A stretch of 64,000 bases of DNA from positions 62,001-126,000 of the forward strand of contig JAGVMA010000072.1 of NCBI GenBank assembly GCA_020054095.1. Reading direction: 5' to 3'. The notes beneath the pieces were generated by a model. That model did not search any database, was not told the origin of the DNA, and worked only from the letters and a program-made list of their open reading frames with translations. Shown piece after piece: positions 53,023-63,788 of this stretch. The translations under genes were made by a program, and so were the position numbers. Each line of letters starts with the position of its first letter. The stretch's first letter is position 1. Source of the DNA: Bacteroidia bacterium. GTDB taxonomy: Bacteria > Bacteroidota > Bacteroidia > JADZBD01.

Positions 53023-53736
53023 TCAGTTTTTTTTAACTCTTATAAATGTAAAAATAATTCCGAGCGTAACTTTCCACATATAATAAATGGATGCAAAAAA
53101 ACCTATTGACGATTCGCCCCCCTGCCGCTCGAGCATTTGCACAGATGTTTCTATAATTTTTAATTTATTTTTCGCATACAACACTATCGCTTCCGGCTCC
53201 GGATAATCATCCGGATAATATTCATAAACAATAGCAAGCGTTTTTTTATTAATCAACCTAAAGCCCGAAGTGGAATCGTTAATTGTTACCCCCGTTAATA
53301 TTTTATTTAGTGCATTAAAATAATTTATTCCTGCTCTGCGTGCAGCTGATGACTGAAATCCTTTTCCATCAATAAACCTTGAACCAATAACCACATCGGC
53401 ATTCGATTGGCGCTGCGCATTAAGCAGTTTTATTATTTCAGTGGGCGGGTGCTGCCCATCGCCATCTACTTGTATTGCAAAATCGAAATCGTTATCCAAT
53501 GCATATTTAAATCCGGTTTGCACGGCACCGCCTATTCCTAAGTTAACGGGTAAATTAATGGCTACGCAATTCAGCTTCTCAATTATTGCTGCCGTACTGT
53601 CTGTTGAGCAATCGTTAACCACTATAGGTTGCAGAAAAAAATCGGCATCGGAGCATGCGTTAATTTGGCTTACCACACGTTCTATTGCTTTTTCTTCATT
53701 AAAAGCGGGCACTATTACAGCTACTTTTTGAGACAT
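53023..53736 (-). CDS. Family 2 glycosyltransferase, dolichyl-phosphate mannosyltransferase-like
   Basis: 237 residues. GT-A start VAVIVPAFNEEKAIERVVSQIN (5-26), NDCSTDSTAAIIE, NLGIGGAVQTGFKYAL, and the DGDGQHPPTEI metal-binding loop (D91, D93). DPM1-like enzymes transfer a sugar from a nucleotide to a polyprenyl phosphate. It is the first gene of the operon GT2, DUF2304, small protein, GMC and epimerase, so it likely makes a lipid-linked sugar for surface glycans. A C-terminal hydrophobic stretch ends it (YYMWKVTLGIIFTFIRVKKN). Confidence 0.92.
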   Translation of the reverse strand: MSQKVAVIVPAFNEEKAIERVVSQINACSDADFFLQPIVVNDCSTDSTAAIIEKLNCVAINLPVNLGIGGAVQTGFKYALDNDFDFAIQVDGDGQHPPTEIIKLLNAQRQSNADVVIGSRFIDGKGFQSSAARRAGINYFNALNKILTGVTINDSTSGFRLINKKTLAIVYEYYPDDYPEPEAIVLYAKNKLKIIETSVQMLERQGGESSIGFFASIYYMWKVTLGIIFTFIRVKKN

Positions 53737-54082
53737 AAATACCTCGCAATTTACGTGATATTTTATTTAGTCTATTAATTGATTTAGCCAAGTTTATTTA
53801 TTACATTATTATTATTCGAGTGTGGATATAGTTGCCTTGCGGAGCATTAGGCGATGGATGCAAAATATTTTTATCGGCAAATAATAAAGTTTTGCAGAAA
53901 TTTCAGAAATATTTGTTGGGAGTATGCTAATTTCTTATAAATTTACAAATAGAATATTTTTTACTGCTTTTAGAAGCGTAATCACTATTCTGACAAGTGA
54001 AAACGGGTTATTTGTGCCAACCTTCCGCACAAAAAAACTCGTATAAATCGACCAAGGAAGCGAATTAAAATCTTAATTGAAA
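53737..54082. other. 346-bp divergent intergenic region
   Basis: No open frame of note and no strong hairpin. It must hold the promoters of the minus-strand glycan operon and of plus-strand recQ, but no box matching TAnnTTTG with a -33 element was recognised on either strand. Confidence 0.5.
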
Positions 54083-56296
54083 ATGATTGCGGTGGAATCA
54101 TCGTTACACGATTGCCTTAAAAAGTTTTTTGGCTTTAATAAATTTAAAGGCCAACAAGAACAAATAATTAATAGTGTCTTAGAGGGCAAAGATACCTTTG
54201 TTATAATGCCAACAGGTGGCGGAAAATCGCTTTGCTACCAATTGCCAGCACTAATGAGCGAGGGCACTGCAATAATTGTATCGCCACTTATTGCCTTAAT
54301 GAAAAACCAAGTAGATGCGCTGCGCAGTTTTGGAACTAAAGACCAAGATGGGATAGCACATTTTCTTAACTCATCTTTAAATAAAACTGAAATTACAAAA
54401 GTAAAAAGCGACATTTCTAAAGGCAAAACCAAGTTGCTTTATGTTGCGCCCGAATCGTTAACGAAAGAAGAAAACATTGCTTTTTTTAAAGAAATAAAAA
54501 TTTCGTTTTTTGCTATTGACGAAGCGCATTGCATATCGGAATGGGGACACGATTTTAGACCGGAGTACAGAAGATTGCGCCCAATTATTGAAGCCATAGG
54601 CACAGTACCTATTATAGCCCTCACGGCCACTGCCACTCCAAAAGTACAACAAGATATTTTAAAAAACTTAGACATGACTGCGGCTAATGTTTTTAAATCA
54701 TCATTTAATCGCGGTAATTTATATTATGAAGTTCGCCCTAAAGTAAATGTGGGTAAAGAGATTACAAAATTTGTAAAAAAGAATGCCGGCAAATCAGGAA
54801 TTATTTATTGCCTAAGCAGAAAAAAGGTAGAAGAAATTGCACAACTTTTAAAAGTAAACGGAGTTAAAGCATTGCCTTACCATGCGGGATTAGAAGCGAA
54901 AGAACGAGCGCAAACACAAGATATGTTTTTGATGGAAGATATTGATGTGATAGTTGCAACAATTGCATTCGGGATGGGAATAGATAAACCAGATGTGCGA
55001 TTTGTAATTCACCACGACATACCAAAATCACTGGAAGGCTATTACCAAGAAACAGGCCGTGCCGGCCGCGATGGTGGCGAAGGCCAATGCGTTACCTTTT
55101 ATAGTTACGATGACATTGTGAAGTTGGAAAAATTTATGAAAGGCAAGCCCGTTGCCGAACAAGAAGTAGGAAAGCAACTTTTATTAGAAACAGTTTCGTT
55201 TGCCGAAACAGGAAGCTGCCGCAGAAAATTCTTGCTCCATTATTTTGGCGAAGAATTTGACGAAGCAAAATGCACAAACATGTGCGACAACTGCAAAAAC
55301 CCGAAACAAAAAATCGAAGGGAAAGATGATATTGCATTATTAATAGAAGCAGTAATTGCTGTAAAAGAAAAATTTAAAGCAAAAGATGTAATTAATGTTT
55401 TGTTAGGAAACAGCACATCGGTTGCAAAAACTTACAAACATACTGATTTAGAAATTTTTGGCGATGGCGCTGATGATGATAAAGACGAAAAACACTGGAA
55501 CAGCGTAGTTCGCCAAGCACTCGTTGGCGGATTACTCACAAAAGATATTGAAAACTACGGACTTTTAAAAGTAAGCAAAGAAGGTAAAAAATTCTTGAGC
55601 AAACCTACATCGGTGATGATAACCAAAGACCATGACTACGAAGGAACCGATGCAGATGACGATGACGATATAATAGCGGGTGGTGGCCAGCGGGTCGGTG
55701 GTGCAGATGAGGTGCTTTACTCAATGCTGAAAGATTTGTGCAAAAAAATTGCCAAGCAACACAATTTGCCGCCTTACGTAATTTTTCAAGAAACATCTTT
55801 ATCCGAAATGGCAATTCAATATCCCATTAACATGGAAGAGATGACACGCATAACAGGCGTGGGAACAGGCAAAGCACAAAAATACGGCAAACCGTTTATT
55901 GATTTAATAACGAAATATGTAAACGATAATGAGATTGAACGGCCACAAGATTTGGTAATAAAAACAGTTGCCAATAAATCGGCTAACAAAGTTCACATCA
56001 TCCAAAGCATTGACAGAAAATTGAGCTTAGAAGATATTGCTTCGGCAAAAAAACTTAAACTAAAAGATATTATCACCGAAATAGAAACCATTGTATCGTC
56101 AGGAACTAAAGTAAACATCAATTACTATATTGATGATGTGGTGGACGAAGACAAGCAAGATGATATTTATGAATATTTCCGTGAAGCGGAAACCGACTCG
56201 ATAGAAGACGCGCTGAAAGAATTAGGCGAAGATAATTACAGCGAAGAGGAAGTGCGACTAATGCGAATAAAGTTTTTATCTGAGTTTGCGAATTAG
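54083..56296 (+). CDS. recQ: ATP-dependent DNA helicase RecQ
   Basis: 737 residues from the ATG at 54083 (a TTG two codons earlier is unlikely). A 3'-5' helicase for recombination and fork repair. Walker A is MPTGGGKSLCYQLP, and the Walker B box IDEAHCISEWGHDFRPEYR is RecQ-specific. The zinc-binding region has CRRKFLLHYFGEEFDEAKCTNMCDNC. An RQC winged helix and an HRDC domain (VLYSMLKDLCKKIAKQHNLPPYVIF) follow, with about 120 more residues at the C-terminus, including an HTH_40-type segment (IDRKLSLEDIASAKKLKL) that short RecQ lacks. Confidence 0.97.
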   Translation: MIAVESSLHDCLKKFFGFNKFKGQQEQIINSVLEGKDTFVIMPTGGGKSLCYQLPALMSEGTAIIVSPLIALMKNQVDALRSFGTKDQDGIAHFLNSSLNKTEITKVKSDISKGKTKLLYVAPESLTKEENIAFFKEIKISFFAIDEAHCISEWGHDFRPEYRRLRPIIEAIGTVPIIALTATATPKVQQDILKNLDMTAANVFKSSFNRGNLYYEVRPKVNVGKEITKFVKKNAGKSGIIYCLSRKKVEEIAQLLKVNGVKALPYHAGLEAKERAQTQDMFLMEDIDVIVATIAFGMGIDKPDVRFVIHHDIPKSLEGYYQETGRAGRDGGEGQCVTFYSYDDIVKLEKFMKGKPVAEQEVGKQLLLETVSFAETGSCRRKFLLHYFGEEFDEAKCTNMCDNCKNPKQKIEGKDDIALLIEAVIAVKEKFKAKDVINVLLGNSTSVAKTYKHTDLEIFGDGADDDKDEKHWNSVVRQALVGGLLTKDIENYGLLKVSKEGKKFLSKPTSVMITKDHDYEGTDADDDDDIIAGGGQRVGGADEVLYSMLKDLCKKIAKQHNLPPYVIFQETSLSEMAIQYPINMEEMTRITGVGTGKAQKYGKPFIDLITKYVNDNEIERPQDLVIKTVANKSANKVHIIQSIDRKLSLEDIASAKKLKLKDIITEIETIVSSGTKVNINYYIDDVVDEDKQDDIYEYFREAETDSIEDALKELGEDNYSEEEVRLMRIKFLSEFAN

Positions 56297-56306
56297 AGGA
56301 TTTGTG

Positions 56307-58025
56307 ATGAAAAAAGATAGAATCCAACTGATGACAATTGATAATACGACTGGCTTCGTTGACATAGGTCTGCCATTTACTCCAGATCAGTTGCCCACCT
56401 TAAATTCAGGCGACATTAACATCCAAGATTTTATAATACCCACCATACAAAACAATGCTTACAGAATAGGTAATGTGCGAACATTATGGCGCGGGCAAAA
56501 TGGTATTTTAACAAATATTTTTGTAGGGGCTAATGCGGGCAATGCAAACACCACAGGTTTTTGGGGCACATTTGTAGGTGCATTTGCGGGTTTTAATAAT
56601 ACCACCGCTCCCGATAATACGTTTGTTGGATTTAGGTCGGGCTTCTCTACAACATCAGCCCTTGGCAGAGCCAATACCTTTGTGGGAGCCATGTGTGGTT
56701 CAAATAACACCAGAGGCGGGCTAAATACTTTTTTAGGCGATGAAGCCATGAATTTCAATACTACAGGCAATGCAAATATTTCAATAGGTATCTTCTCGGG
56801 TTTAAATAATGTTACCGGGGATAGCAATATTGTTATCGGTCCGTTCGCTAATTTATCAGCAAGTAATTTTTTCAACACTATAGTCATTGGTTCGCATGCT
56901 ACTGTAACAGCAAGTAATAAAATGATATTGGGCAATAATCATATATGGGTCGGCATTGGCTTATCAAATGATGGTAGTCCTAATTTTGGTCCTCAAAGCA
57001 GTTTAGAAATAAATGCTCGCGTAAACGGAACAGGCGCAATTATTCCTAATTGGAGTGGGTTAAAATTTAGGCAATTGAACTCAAACTCCCCACTATTGCC
57101 CAATCCCGGAACGGGAGTTTTGTCGCTTGATGCAACCGGAAATGTAATTTATGTTACACCAGGAGGCACAAATGTTTTTGGCAATGGCTCCTCAAGTGCA
57201 TCTGGACCCAACACCCTTGTATATGGCGGGCGTTTTGTGGCTCAAAACGGAGTTTTAAATTATGGCATACACGCCACAGCACCCATGGGTGGCTCAAGTT
57301 ATGCGGTTTATTCAAATGATGATTTATATATTAACGGAGTAGGAACAGGAAGTAACGGAATATTTTATACTTCTGATGCAATGTTTAAGACAAATATTGA
57401 TACTATTTCAAATGCAGGTCAAATCATTTCGCAGCTACTTCCTAAGCAATTTTATTTTGATACAACCAATTCATATAATATTCGTTTTTCATCGAAAAAA
57501 CAATATGGGTTAGTAGCTCAAGATATAGAAAACGTATTGCCCGAATTGGTTTCATATTCAACAAAACCTGCCGAATTTGACTCAGTTGGGAATCAAATTT
57601 ACCCATCAGTAGTGTACAAAACTTTAAACTATAACGCATTGTTAGGAATACTCATAAAAGGGATGCAAGAGCAACAATCATTAATTGATTCGCTATTTGC
57701 AACGCAAAACAATGTTCGCCTAAGCAACTCATCTGCAAACAACCTAAACGTAGATTTAGTGAGCGATATTGTTTTGTATCAAAACATGCCTAACCCTTTT
57801 GGCGAAAACACCATCATAAAATATTATTTGCCAAGCAGCATTACTACTGCAGTTATGAATTTTATGGATGAAACAAGTCGCATAATAAAAGAAGTGCAAC
57901 TAACGCAAACAGGCGATGGTCAAATCATCATCAATGCCCAAGACCTTGCTAATGGTATTTACACTTATTCGCTTTATGTAAATGGCAAAAATGTGTAAAC
58001 AAGAAAAATGGTGAAGCAAAAGTAA
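56307..58025 (+). pseudogene. Tail-fibre/S74-type surface protein lacking both a signal peptide and its T9SS end
   Basis: 564 codons run from 56307 to a TAA at 57996-57998. Residues about 68-220 are trimeric-autotransporter-like head repeats (FVGANAGNANTTG, FVGAFAGFNNTTA, FVGFRSGF). Residues about 360-450 are an intramolecular chaperone of the peptidase S74 (endosialidase) type, FKTNIDTISNAGQIISQLLPKQFYFD. A T9SS-like sorting domain (LYQNMPNPFGENTIIKY) begins near 490. The stop replaces one codon just before TRKMVKQK, the usual end of such domains (stop at 58023-58025), and no signal peptide precedes the frame. So both export signals are lost, and the gene is probably a remnant. A GTG start 7 codons earlier would not add a signal. 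Eleven bases after recQ. Confidence 0.8.
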
Positions 58026-58101
58026 TTTTTTGCTTGCCACATTGCAAATAAATAACGAGCAAGTACATCAAATATTGTTTTTTTCTGTTAAAAAAAGATA
58101 A

Positions 58102-59550
58102 ATGTCGGTTTACGAAAAATATGAAGCAGTTATTGGATTAGAAGTACACATTCAGTTACTTACCAAAAGTAAAGCTTACAGTAGCGATGCAAATGAATAT
58201 GGTTCATTGCCGAATACAAATGTAAGCGCAATAACATTAGCGCTGCCGGGCACCTTGCCCATGCACAATAAAAAAGCGGTGGAGTTTGCTGTTAAGTTAG
58301 GGCTTGCTGTAAAATCAAGTATCAGAGAGCGAAACGAGTATGCCCGCAAAAATTATTTTTATGCCGATTTGCCAAAAGGCTACCAAATAACACAAGACAA
58401 AACACCAATATGCACCGGTGGTTTTATTTCAATAAAAAATGGGGATGGTAGAAGTAAAAAAATAAATATCACCCGCATCCACATGGAAGAAGATGCCGGA
58501 AAATCTATACACGACCAAGACCCAACCGATTCGTTAATTGATTTGAACCGAGCAGGAGTTCCGCTTGTGGAAATGGTGAGCGAACCGGAAATGTCGAATG
58601 GCGATGAAGCATATAAATACCTTACAGAAGTTCGTAAAATAGTGAGATACATTGATGTGTGCGATGGAAACATGGAAGAAGGTTCGATGCGCTGCGATGC
58701 CAACATATCGGTGCGCCTAAAAGGCGAAAAAAAATTTGGAACAAAAGTGGAAGTAAAAAACATGAACTCGATGCGCAATGTGCAGCGCGCTATTGAGCAT
58801 GAAATAAAACGCCAAATTGATTTGATAGAATCAAATGAAACTGTTAATCAGGAAACAAGAAGTTTTGATGCTGTTAATGGCACCACTTTCTCATTGCGCT
58901 CAAAAGAAGCAGCTAATGATTATCGCTATTTCCCCGAGCCCGATTTACAGCCCGTTATTGTTAGTCAAGAATATATTAATAAGATAAAAGCAACATTACC
59001 ACCTTTGCCCGATGAGCTGTTTAGTAAATACACATCGCAATTTAACCTACCCGATTACGATGCATCGGTGATTACCGAAAACAAACAAACGGCAAATTAT
59101 TTTGAAAAATTAATATCGCACACAAAAAATTACAAAGCGGCATCTAACTGGATTTTGGGCGCAATAAAATCGTACTTGAACGAAAACGCATTGGCAATTG
59201 AGCAGTTCTCGGTTTCGCCTAACCGAATTGCCGAGCTCATTAAATTAGTAGATGATGGTAAAGTGAGTAACAGCGTTGCATCGCAAAATATTTTTCCGGA
59301 AATGGTGAAAACAGATAAATCGCCACTACAAATTGCCGAAGAAAAAAACCTGATACAGCAAAGCGATGAAAATGCTTTACTTGAAATGGCAAAGCAAGCT
59401 GTTGCTCTTTATCCAGATAAAGTGGCGGAATACAAAGGCGGTAAAACCGGAGTGCTTGGTCTTTTTATGGGCGAAGTAATGAAACTAAGCAAAGGAAAAG
59501 CCGACCCTAAAATTGCAAGTAAATTAGTTCGCGAATTATTAGAAAAATAA
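58102..59550 (+). CDS. gatB: Aspartyl/glutamyl-tRNA amidotransferase subunit B
   Basis: 482 residues, full length. With GatA and GatC it converts Glu-tRNA(Gln) or Asp-tRNA(Asn) to the amide form by kinase/transamidase chemistry. Signatures are YEAVIGLEVHIQLLTKSKAYSS, LNRAGVPLVEMVSEPEM, and the conserved DYRYFPEPDLQPV segment. The C-terminal YqeY-like helical domain begins after residue ~330. gatA and gatC are not adjacent. It starts a tight run with the TlpA-like lipoprotein (6 bp), the M1 peptidase and lpxH. Confidence 0.97.
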   Translation: MSVYEKYEAVIGLEVHIQLLTKSKAYSSDANEYGSLPNTNVSAITLALPGTLPMHNKKAVEFAVKLGLAVKSSIRERNEYARKNYFYADLPKGYQITQDKTPICTGGFISIKNGDGRSKKINITRIHMEEDAGKSIHDQDPTDSLIDLNRAGVPLVEMVSEPEMSNGDEAYKYLTEVRKIVRYIDVCDGNMEEGSMRCDANISVRLKGEKKFGTKVEVKNMNSMRNVQRAIEHEIKRQIDLIESNETVNQETRSFDAVNGTTFSLRSKEAANDYRYFPEPDLQPVIVSQEYINKIKATLPPLPDELFSKYTSQFNLPDYDASVITENKQTANYFEKLISHTKNYKAASNWILGAIKSYLNENALAIEQFSVSPNRIAELIKLVDDGKVSNSVASQNIFPEMVKTDKSPLQIAEEKNLIQQSDENALLEMAKQAVALYPDKVAEYKGGKTGVLGLFMGEVMKLSKGKADPKIASKLVRELLEK

Positions 59551-59556
59551 ATTTAC

Positions 59557-60747
59557 ATGATAAAAAAAATCACCAGCATTTTATGTGCAAGTATTTTACT
59601 TGTTGCATGTTCATCGGCCGATGAAACAAAAAAAGAAGGCAACACATCTATTAGTGGCAAACTCGAAAACAGTTCGGGCGAAACAGTTTACTTGGTAGAT
59701 TACAATAGCAAAACGCCTACTAATATTGATTCTGCCGTTTTATCAGAAACAGGCGAATTTAAGTTAGCGGCTAACGTAAGCGAGCCGGGTGTGTATAATT
59801 TACAAATAGATAAAAAGAACTTTTGCACACTTATTCTTTCTACAAAAGACAAAGCAATAATTGGTGGCAGTGCCAAAGATTTAGGCAACACATATACTGT
59901 AAAAGGTTCAAAGGAATCGGAATTGTTTTATGAAGTAAACACGTTCAGCAAAACCAATGCAAATGCAAAACAACTGATTGGCTATCGCCTCGACTCTATA
60001 CAACAAGCATTTGTAGGTGCCGCAAACGCTAACCCCGATCCGAAAAACCTTGAACAACTCAATAAAAATATTGAACCCATTGTAACTGCTTACAAAGAAA
60101 AAAGGCAAACGCTAATGGATGAGGGATTAAATTTTGCAAAAAAATTTATTGACGATAACGAAGGCCGCTTTGCCAGCATCATTGCGCTTAATCTTTTAAA
60201 CCCCGATACCGATTTTGATTACTATAAAAAAGTGGATGCTTCGCTAAAAAAATCGTTTCCTAATTCTCAAAACTTGGTGCCATTTCACAATTTTATTGAA
60301 AACAAAATGTTAGAATTAGCACAGTTTGCCCCTGGCACCCAAGCGCCCGAATTCATTGCATCATCGCCTGAAGGCAAACCAATAAAATTATCGGATTTTA
60401 AAGGAAAAATTTTGTTGCTCGATTTTTGGGCATCGTGGTGCGGCCCATGCCGTTCCGAAAATCCAAACGTGGTAACTGCCTACAACAAATACAAAAGCAA
60501 AGGGCTCGAAATTTTTGCCGTATCGCTCGATCAGGATAAACAAAAATGGTTAGATGCAATTGCAAAAGATGGCTTAACATGGAAACACGCCAGCGATTTA
60601 ATGGGCTGGCAATCGCAGCCGGCAGCTTTATATCAGGTGCAATCTATACCGGCAAATTTCCTAATTGATAAGGATGGAAAAATAATTGCGAAAAATTTAC
60701 GCGGAGCTCAGCTCGAAGAAAAATTAAAACAAGTTTTCGGAAACTAA
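59557..60747 (+). CDS. TlpA-family thiol-disulfide oxidoreductase lipoprotein with DUF4369 domain
   Basis: 396 residues. Lipobox LLVACSS with Cys18. A DUF4369 beta domain covers about residues 30-130 and a helical linker follows to about 250. The redoxin/TlpA thioredoxin domain has ISWASWCGPC-type active site (WASWCGPCRSENP, Cys295 and Cys298) and the cis-Pro near IPANFLID. It is probably periplasm-facing and would reduce or isomerise disulfides in exported proteins. 6 bp after gatB, 3 bp before the M1 peptidase gene. Confidence 0.93.
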   Translation: MIKKITSILCASILLVACSSADETKKEGNTSISGKLENSSGETVYLVDYNSKTPTNIDSAVLSETGEFKLAANVSEPGVYNLQIDKKNFCTLILSTKDKAIIGGSAKDLGNTYTVKGSKESELFYEVNTFSKTNANAKQLIGYRLDSIQQAFVGAANANPDPKNLEQLNKNIEPIVTAYKEKRQTLMDEGLNFAKKFIDDNEGRFASIIALNLLNPDTDFDYYKKVDASLKKSFPNSQNLVPFHNFIENKMLELAQFAPGTQAPEFIASSPEGKPIKLSDFKGKILLLDFWASWCGPCRSENPNVVTAYNKYKSKGLEIFAVSLDQDKQKWLDAIAKDGLTWKHASDLMGWQSQPAALYQVQSIPANFLIDKDGKIIAKNLRGAQLEEKLKQVFGN

Positions 60748-60750
60748 AAA

Positions 60751-63700
60751 ATGAAAAAAAATAAAATTCTTTTGGCAGTTATACTATTGCCATGTATTGT
60801 GGTTGCACAAAACTATTGGCAACAAGAAGTAAATTATAAAATAAATGTATCGCTTGATGATGTGAAGCACGAACTAAATGCCGATGCAAGCATCGAGTAC
60901 ACTAACAATTCGCCAAACGAATTGAGCTTTATTTATTTTCATCTCTGGCCCAATGCTTATAGAGACAATACCACTGCGCTCGCAAAACAATTGCGCGATA
61001 ATAACGAAACCGAATTGTGGTACGCTAAAAAAAACGAACGCGGATACATTGATGGATTAGACTTTAAAGTAAATAGCGAAAAAGTAAAAATAGAATTTGA
61101 TGCCGCCAACATTGATATCTGCAAACTAATTTTAAATGCACCTTTAAAAACGGGTGAACGAATTACCATCACAACACCATTTCATGTTAAAATTCCGATT
61201 GGTGTTTTTTCGCGATTGGGGCACATTGGTCAGCAATACCAAATTACACAATGGTATCCCAAGCCGGCTGTATACGATGCCAACGGCTGGAATCAGATGC
61301 CGTATTTAGATCAAGGAGAATTTTATTCGGAGTTTGGAAGTTTTGATGTAAGCATTACACTGCCAAAAAATTATGTACTGATGGCAACCGGAGATATGGT
61401 GAATGGCGAAAGCGAATATGCCTGGCTCGATGAAAAAGTAAATCAAACAAAAGGCGCTGATTTAGAAAACATAAAAAACAAGCGTGATGAAAAAGGAAAT
61501 GATATTTTCCCTGAATCGGATAAAGAATTAAAAACGCTGCGCTTCAAACAAAGCAACGTGCATGATTTTGCATGGTTTTGTGATAAGCGCTACTTGGTTT
61601 TAAATGGTGAAGTAGAACTACCGAATACAAAACACAAAGTAAAAACCTACTGCATGTTTACCCCCGATTATGCTAAAGCATGGAAAAACAGTATTGAGTA
61701 CATTAATGATGCATTGTTTTTTTATTCGAAATGGAATGGCGATTATCCCTATAATTATTGCACTGCCGTGGATGGTTCATTAAGTGCCGGTGGAGGCATG
61801 GAATACCCTAACATTACTGTGATAGGTGCAACAACCGATAAGTTTACGTTAGAAACTGTTATCATGCACGAAGTGGGGCACAATTGGTTTTATGGCATGC
61901 TCGGCAGTAACGAGCGCTTGCATCCGTGGATGGATGAGGGAATAAATTCGGCTAACGAAAATCGTTACATCCGCACTAAATATCCTAACGAAGGTTTGTT
62001 TGATGGCGTGCCTGATTTTGTTGGCTTGAGCGAATACAAACACAAAGCACAATATGAATTAGCATACATGCTTAATTGCAAACGCAATTTAGACCAGCCC
62101 TGCGAGCTACCAGCGGCTGATTATCTTGTGCTAAACTATGCCGGAATTGTATATTCAAAAACTGCAATTGTATTTGATTACTTACGCGCTTACTTGGGCG
62201 ATACGCTTTACGATAAGTGCATGATGAACTATTTTAATGAATGGCACTTTAAGCATCCGCAGCCAAAAGACATGCGAAAAATTGTGGAAGAAGTTTCGGG
62301 TAAAAATTTTTCGTGGCTTTTTGATGATTTAATTAACACAACAAAACAGTTGGATTATAAAATTTTATCTTTTGTTGACCATAGGCAATTTTACAAGCCG
62401 CCATCAAACACTATAAGTATTAAAGTAAAAAACACAGGTGAAATTGCAGGGCCTTATGTAATTAATCTTGTAAAAGATGGTAAAATAATTAGCCAACAAT
62501 GGTTTGATGGAATTGCGCCCAGTGAAACTAAAACGGTAACCATAACTGCTATGGATGCCGATTTAGTTTGCATAGATTACAACGGTGAAATGCCCGAAGT
62601 AAACAGAAATAACAACCGATTAAAAACACACGGACTGTGTAAAAAAACCGAGCCAATTAAATTTCAATTTTTAGGCAGCTTGGATAGTCCGGCAAAATCG
62701 CAATTTTTTTTGTCTCCGGTGCTTGGCTGGAACAAATACAATAAAGCAATGGTTGGCGTTGCTTTATACAACAATATTATCCCCGAAAAGAAATTAGAAT
62801 ACTTGCTGATGCCCATGTATGCGTTTGGCAACAAAACGCTAAGCGGCCATGCAGCAGTATATTTTAATATGTATTTCGATAAAATTTTTCGTGCTGTGCA
62901 ACTATCCGTGAAGGGAAACAGATATGCATTTGGCAAATACGAAAGCGAAGATGCGCTCAATTTTAATAAACTAAGTGCGCAATTAAAATTTGATATAAAA
63001 AAGAAAAAAGCACGCAGCGATATTAATCAAACTGTATTTCTAAAAAGTACATTCATTGTACGCAATTACTTTGATTTAAAAACAGAATTTTCTCCTTTTG
63101 TATATGTTCCTAAAACCGACACGTTAAATTTTAACGAAATAAGTTATGTGCTCAACAATACGCGCACACTTCATCCGTTTACTATAGGCGTAAACATGCA
63201 ACAGTCAAAAGATTTTACAAAACTTGCGCTTGATGCCACATATAGAATAACGCTGAAGGGGAAAAATAAATTTGTTCAGTTCCGGTTATTTGCGGGCACA
63301 TTTGTAGGAAACCAAACTGCCGATGCCAAGCGCTATGCATTTCGCATGAGCGGATTTACAGGCGCTGATGATTATATGTATGACAATATATTTTTAGGCA
63401 GAACAGAAAACGAGGGCATTTTATCACAGCAGTTTTCAGAAAACAATGGAGCATTTAAAGTTTACAGCTCCATAGGTGCAAGCAATAAATGGATTACGGC
63501 ACTAAACATTAAAGCAAGTATTCCTAAAGTACCAGTTGTGCGCTTGTATGCCGATGTGGGCGCTGCTGCATACGATGGCGTAGCAGCAAACAATGTGATT
63601 TACAATGCCGGTGCTTATATTTCGATGGGCAAAGGATTTTTTGAAGTATTTGTGCCGCTGCTGATGTCATCAGAAATTGAAGAGTATAACTCCAACAATG

Positions 63701-63786
63701 ATATTAATTTTGTGCAACGCATACGTTTTACTTTAAATTTTAACATGGCCAATCCATTTGAATTAATCAGAAATTTCCAGATGTAA
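60751..63786 (+). CDS. M1 family metallopeptidase (gluzincin), exported
   Basis: 1011 residues. A signal peptide ends CIVVAQ. The N-terminal beta domain has the M1 landmarks FIYFHLWPNAYRDN and GGGMEYPNITVIGA (the GAMEN-like exopeptidase loop, here GGGMEYP). The zinc site is HEVGHNW (H373, H377) with the third ligand in MDEG (Glu396). After about residue 560 comes an extra C-terminal region of about 450 residues made of beta strands; it may be an outer-membrane-associated domain. M1 enzymes cut N-terminal amino acids, but the divergent GAMEN loop leaves specificity open. 3 bp after the TlpA-like gene, 2 bp before lpxH. Confidence 0.92.
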   Translation: MKKNKILLAVILLPCIVVAQNYWQQEVNYKINVSLDDVKHELNADASIEYTNNSPNELSFIYFHLWPNAYRDNTTALAKQLRDNNETELWYAKKNERGYIDGLDFKVNSEKVKIEFDAANIDICKLILNAPLKTGERITITTPFHVKIPIGVFSRLGHIGQQYQITQWYPKPAVYDANGWNQMPYLDQGEFYSEFGSFDVSITLPKNYVLMATGDMVNGESEYAWLDEKVNQTKGADLENIKNKRDEKGNDIFPESDKELKTLRFKQSNVHDFAWFCDKRYLVLNGEVELPNTKHKVKTYCMFTPDYAKAWKNSIEYINDALFFYSKWNGDYPYNYCTAVDGSLSAGGGMEYPNITVIGATTDKFTLETVIMHEVGHNWFYGMLGSNERLHPWMDEGINSANENRYIRTKYPNEGLFDGVPDFVGLSEYKHKAQYELAYMLNCKRNLDQPCELPAADYLVLNYAGIVYSKTAIVFDYLRAYLGDTLYDKCMMNYFNEWHFKHPQPKDMRKIVEEVSGKNFSWLFDDLINTTKQLDYKILSFVDHRQFYKPPSNTISIKVKNTGEIAGPYVINLVKDGKIISQQWFDGIAPSETKTVTITAMDADLVCIDYNGEMPEVNRNNNRLKTHGLCKKTEPIKFQFLGSLDSPAKSQFFLSPVLGWNKYNKAMVGVALYNNIIPEKKLEYLLMPMYAFGNKTLSGHAAVYFNMYFDKIFRAVQLSVKGNRYAFGKYESEDALNFNKLSAQLKFDIKKKKARSDINQTVFLKSTFIVRNYFDLKTEFSPFVYVPKTDTLNFNEISYVLNNTRTLHPFTIGVNMQQSKDFTKLALDATYRITLKGKNKFVQFRLFAGTFVGNQTADAKRYAFRMSGFTGADDYMYDNIFLGRTENEGILSQQFSENNGAFKVYSSIGASNKWITALNIKASIPKVPVVRLYADVGAAAYDGVAANNVIYNAGAYISMGKGFFEVFVPLLMSSEIEEYNSNNDINFVQRIRFTLNFNMANPFELIRNFQM

Positions 63787-63788
63787 TT

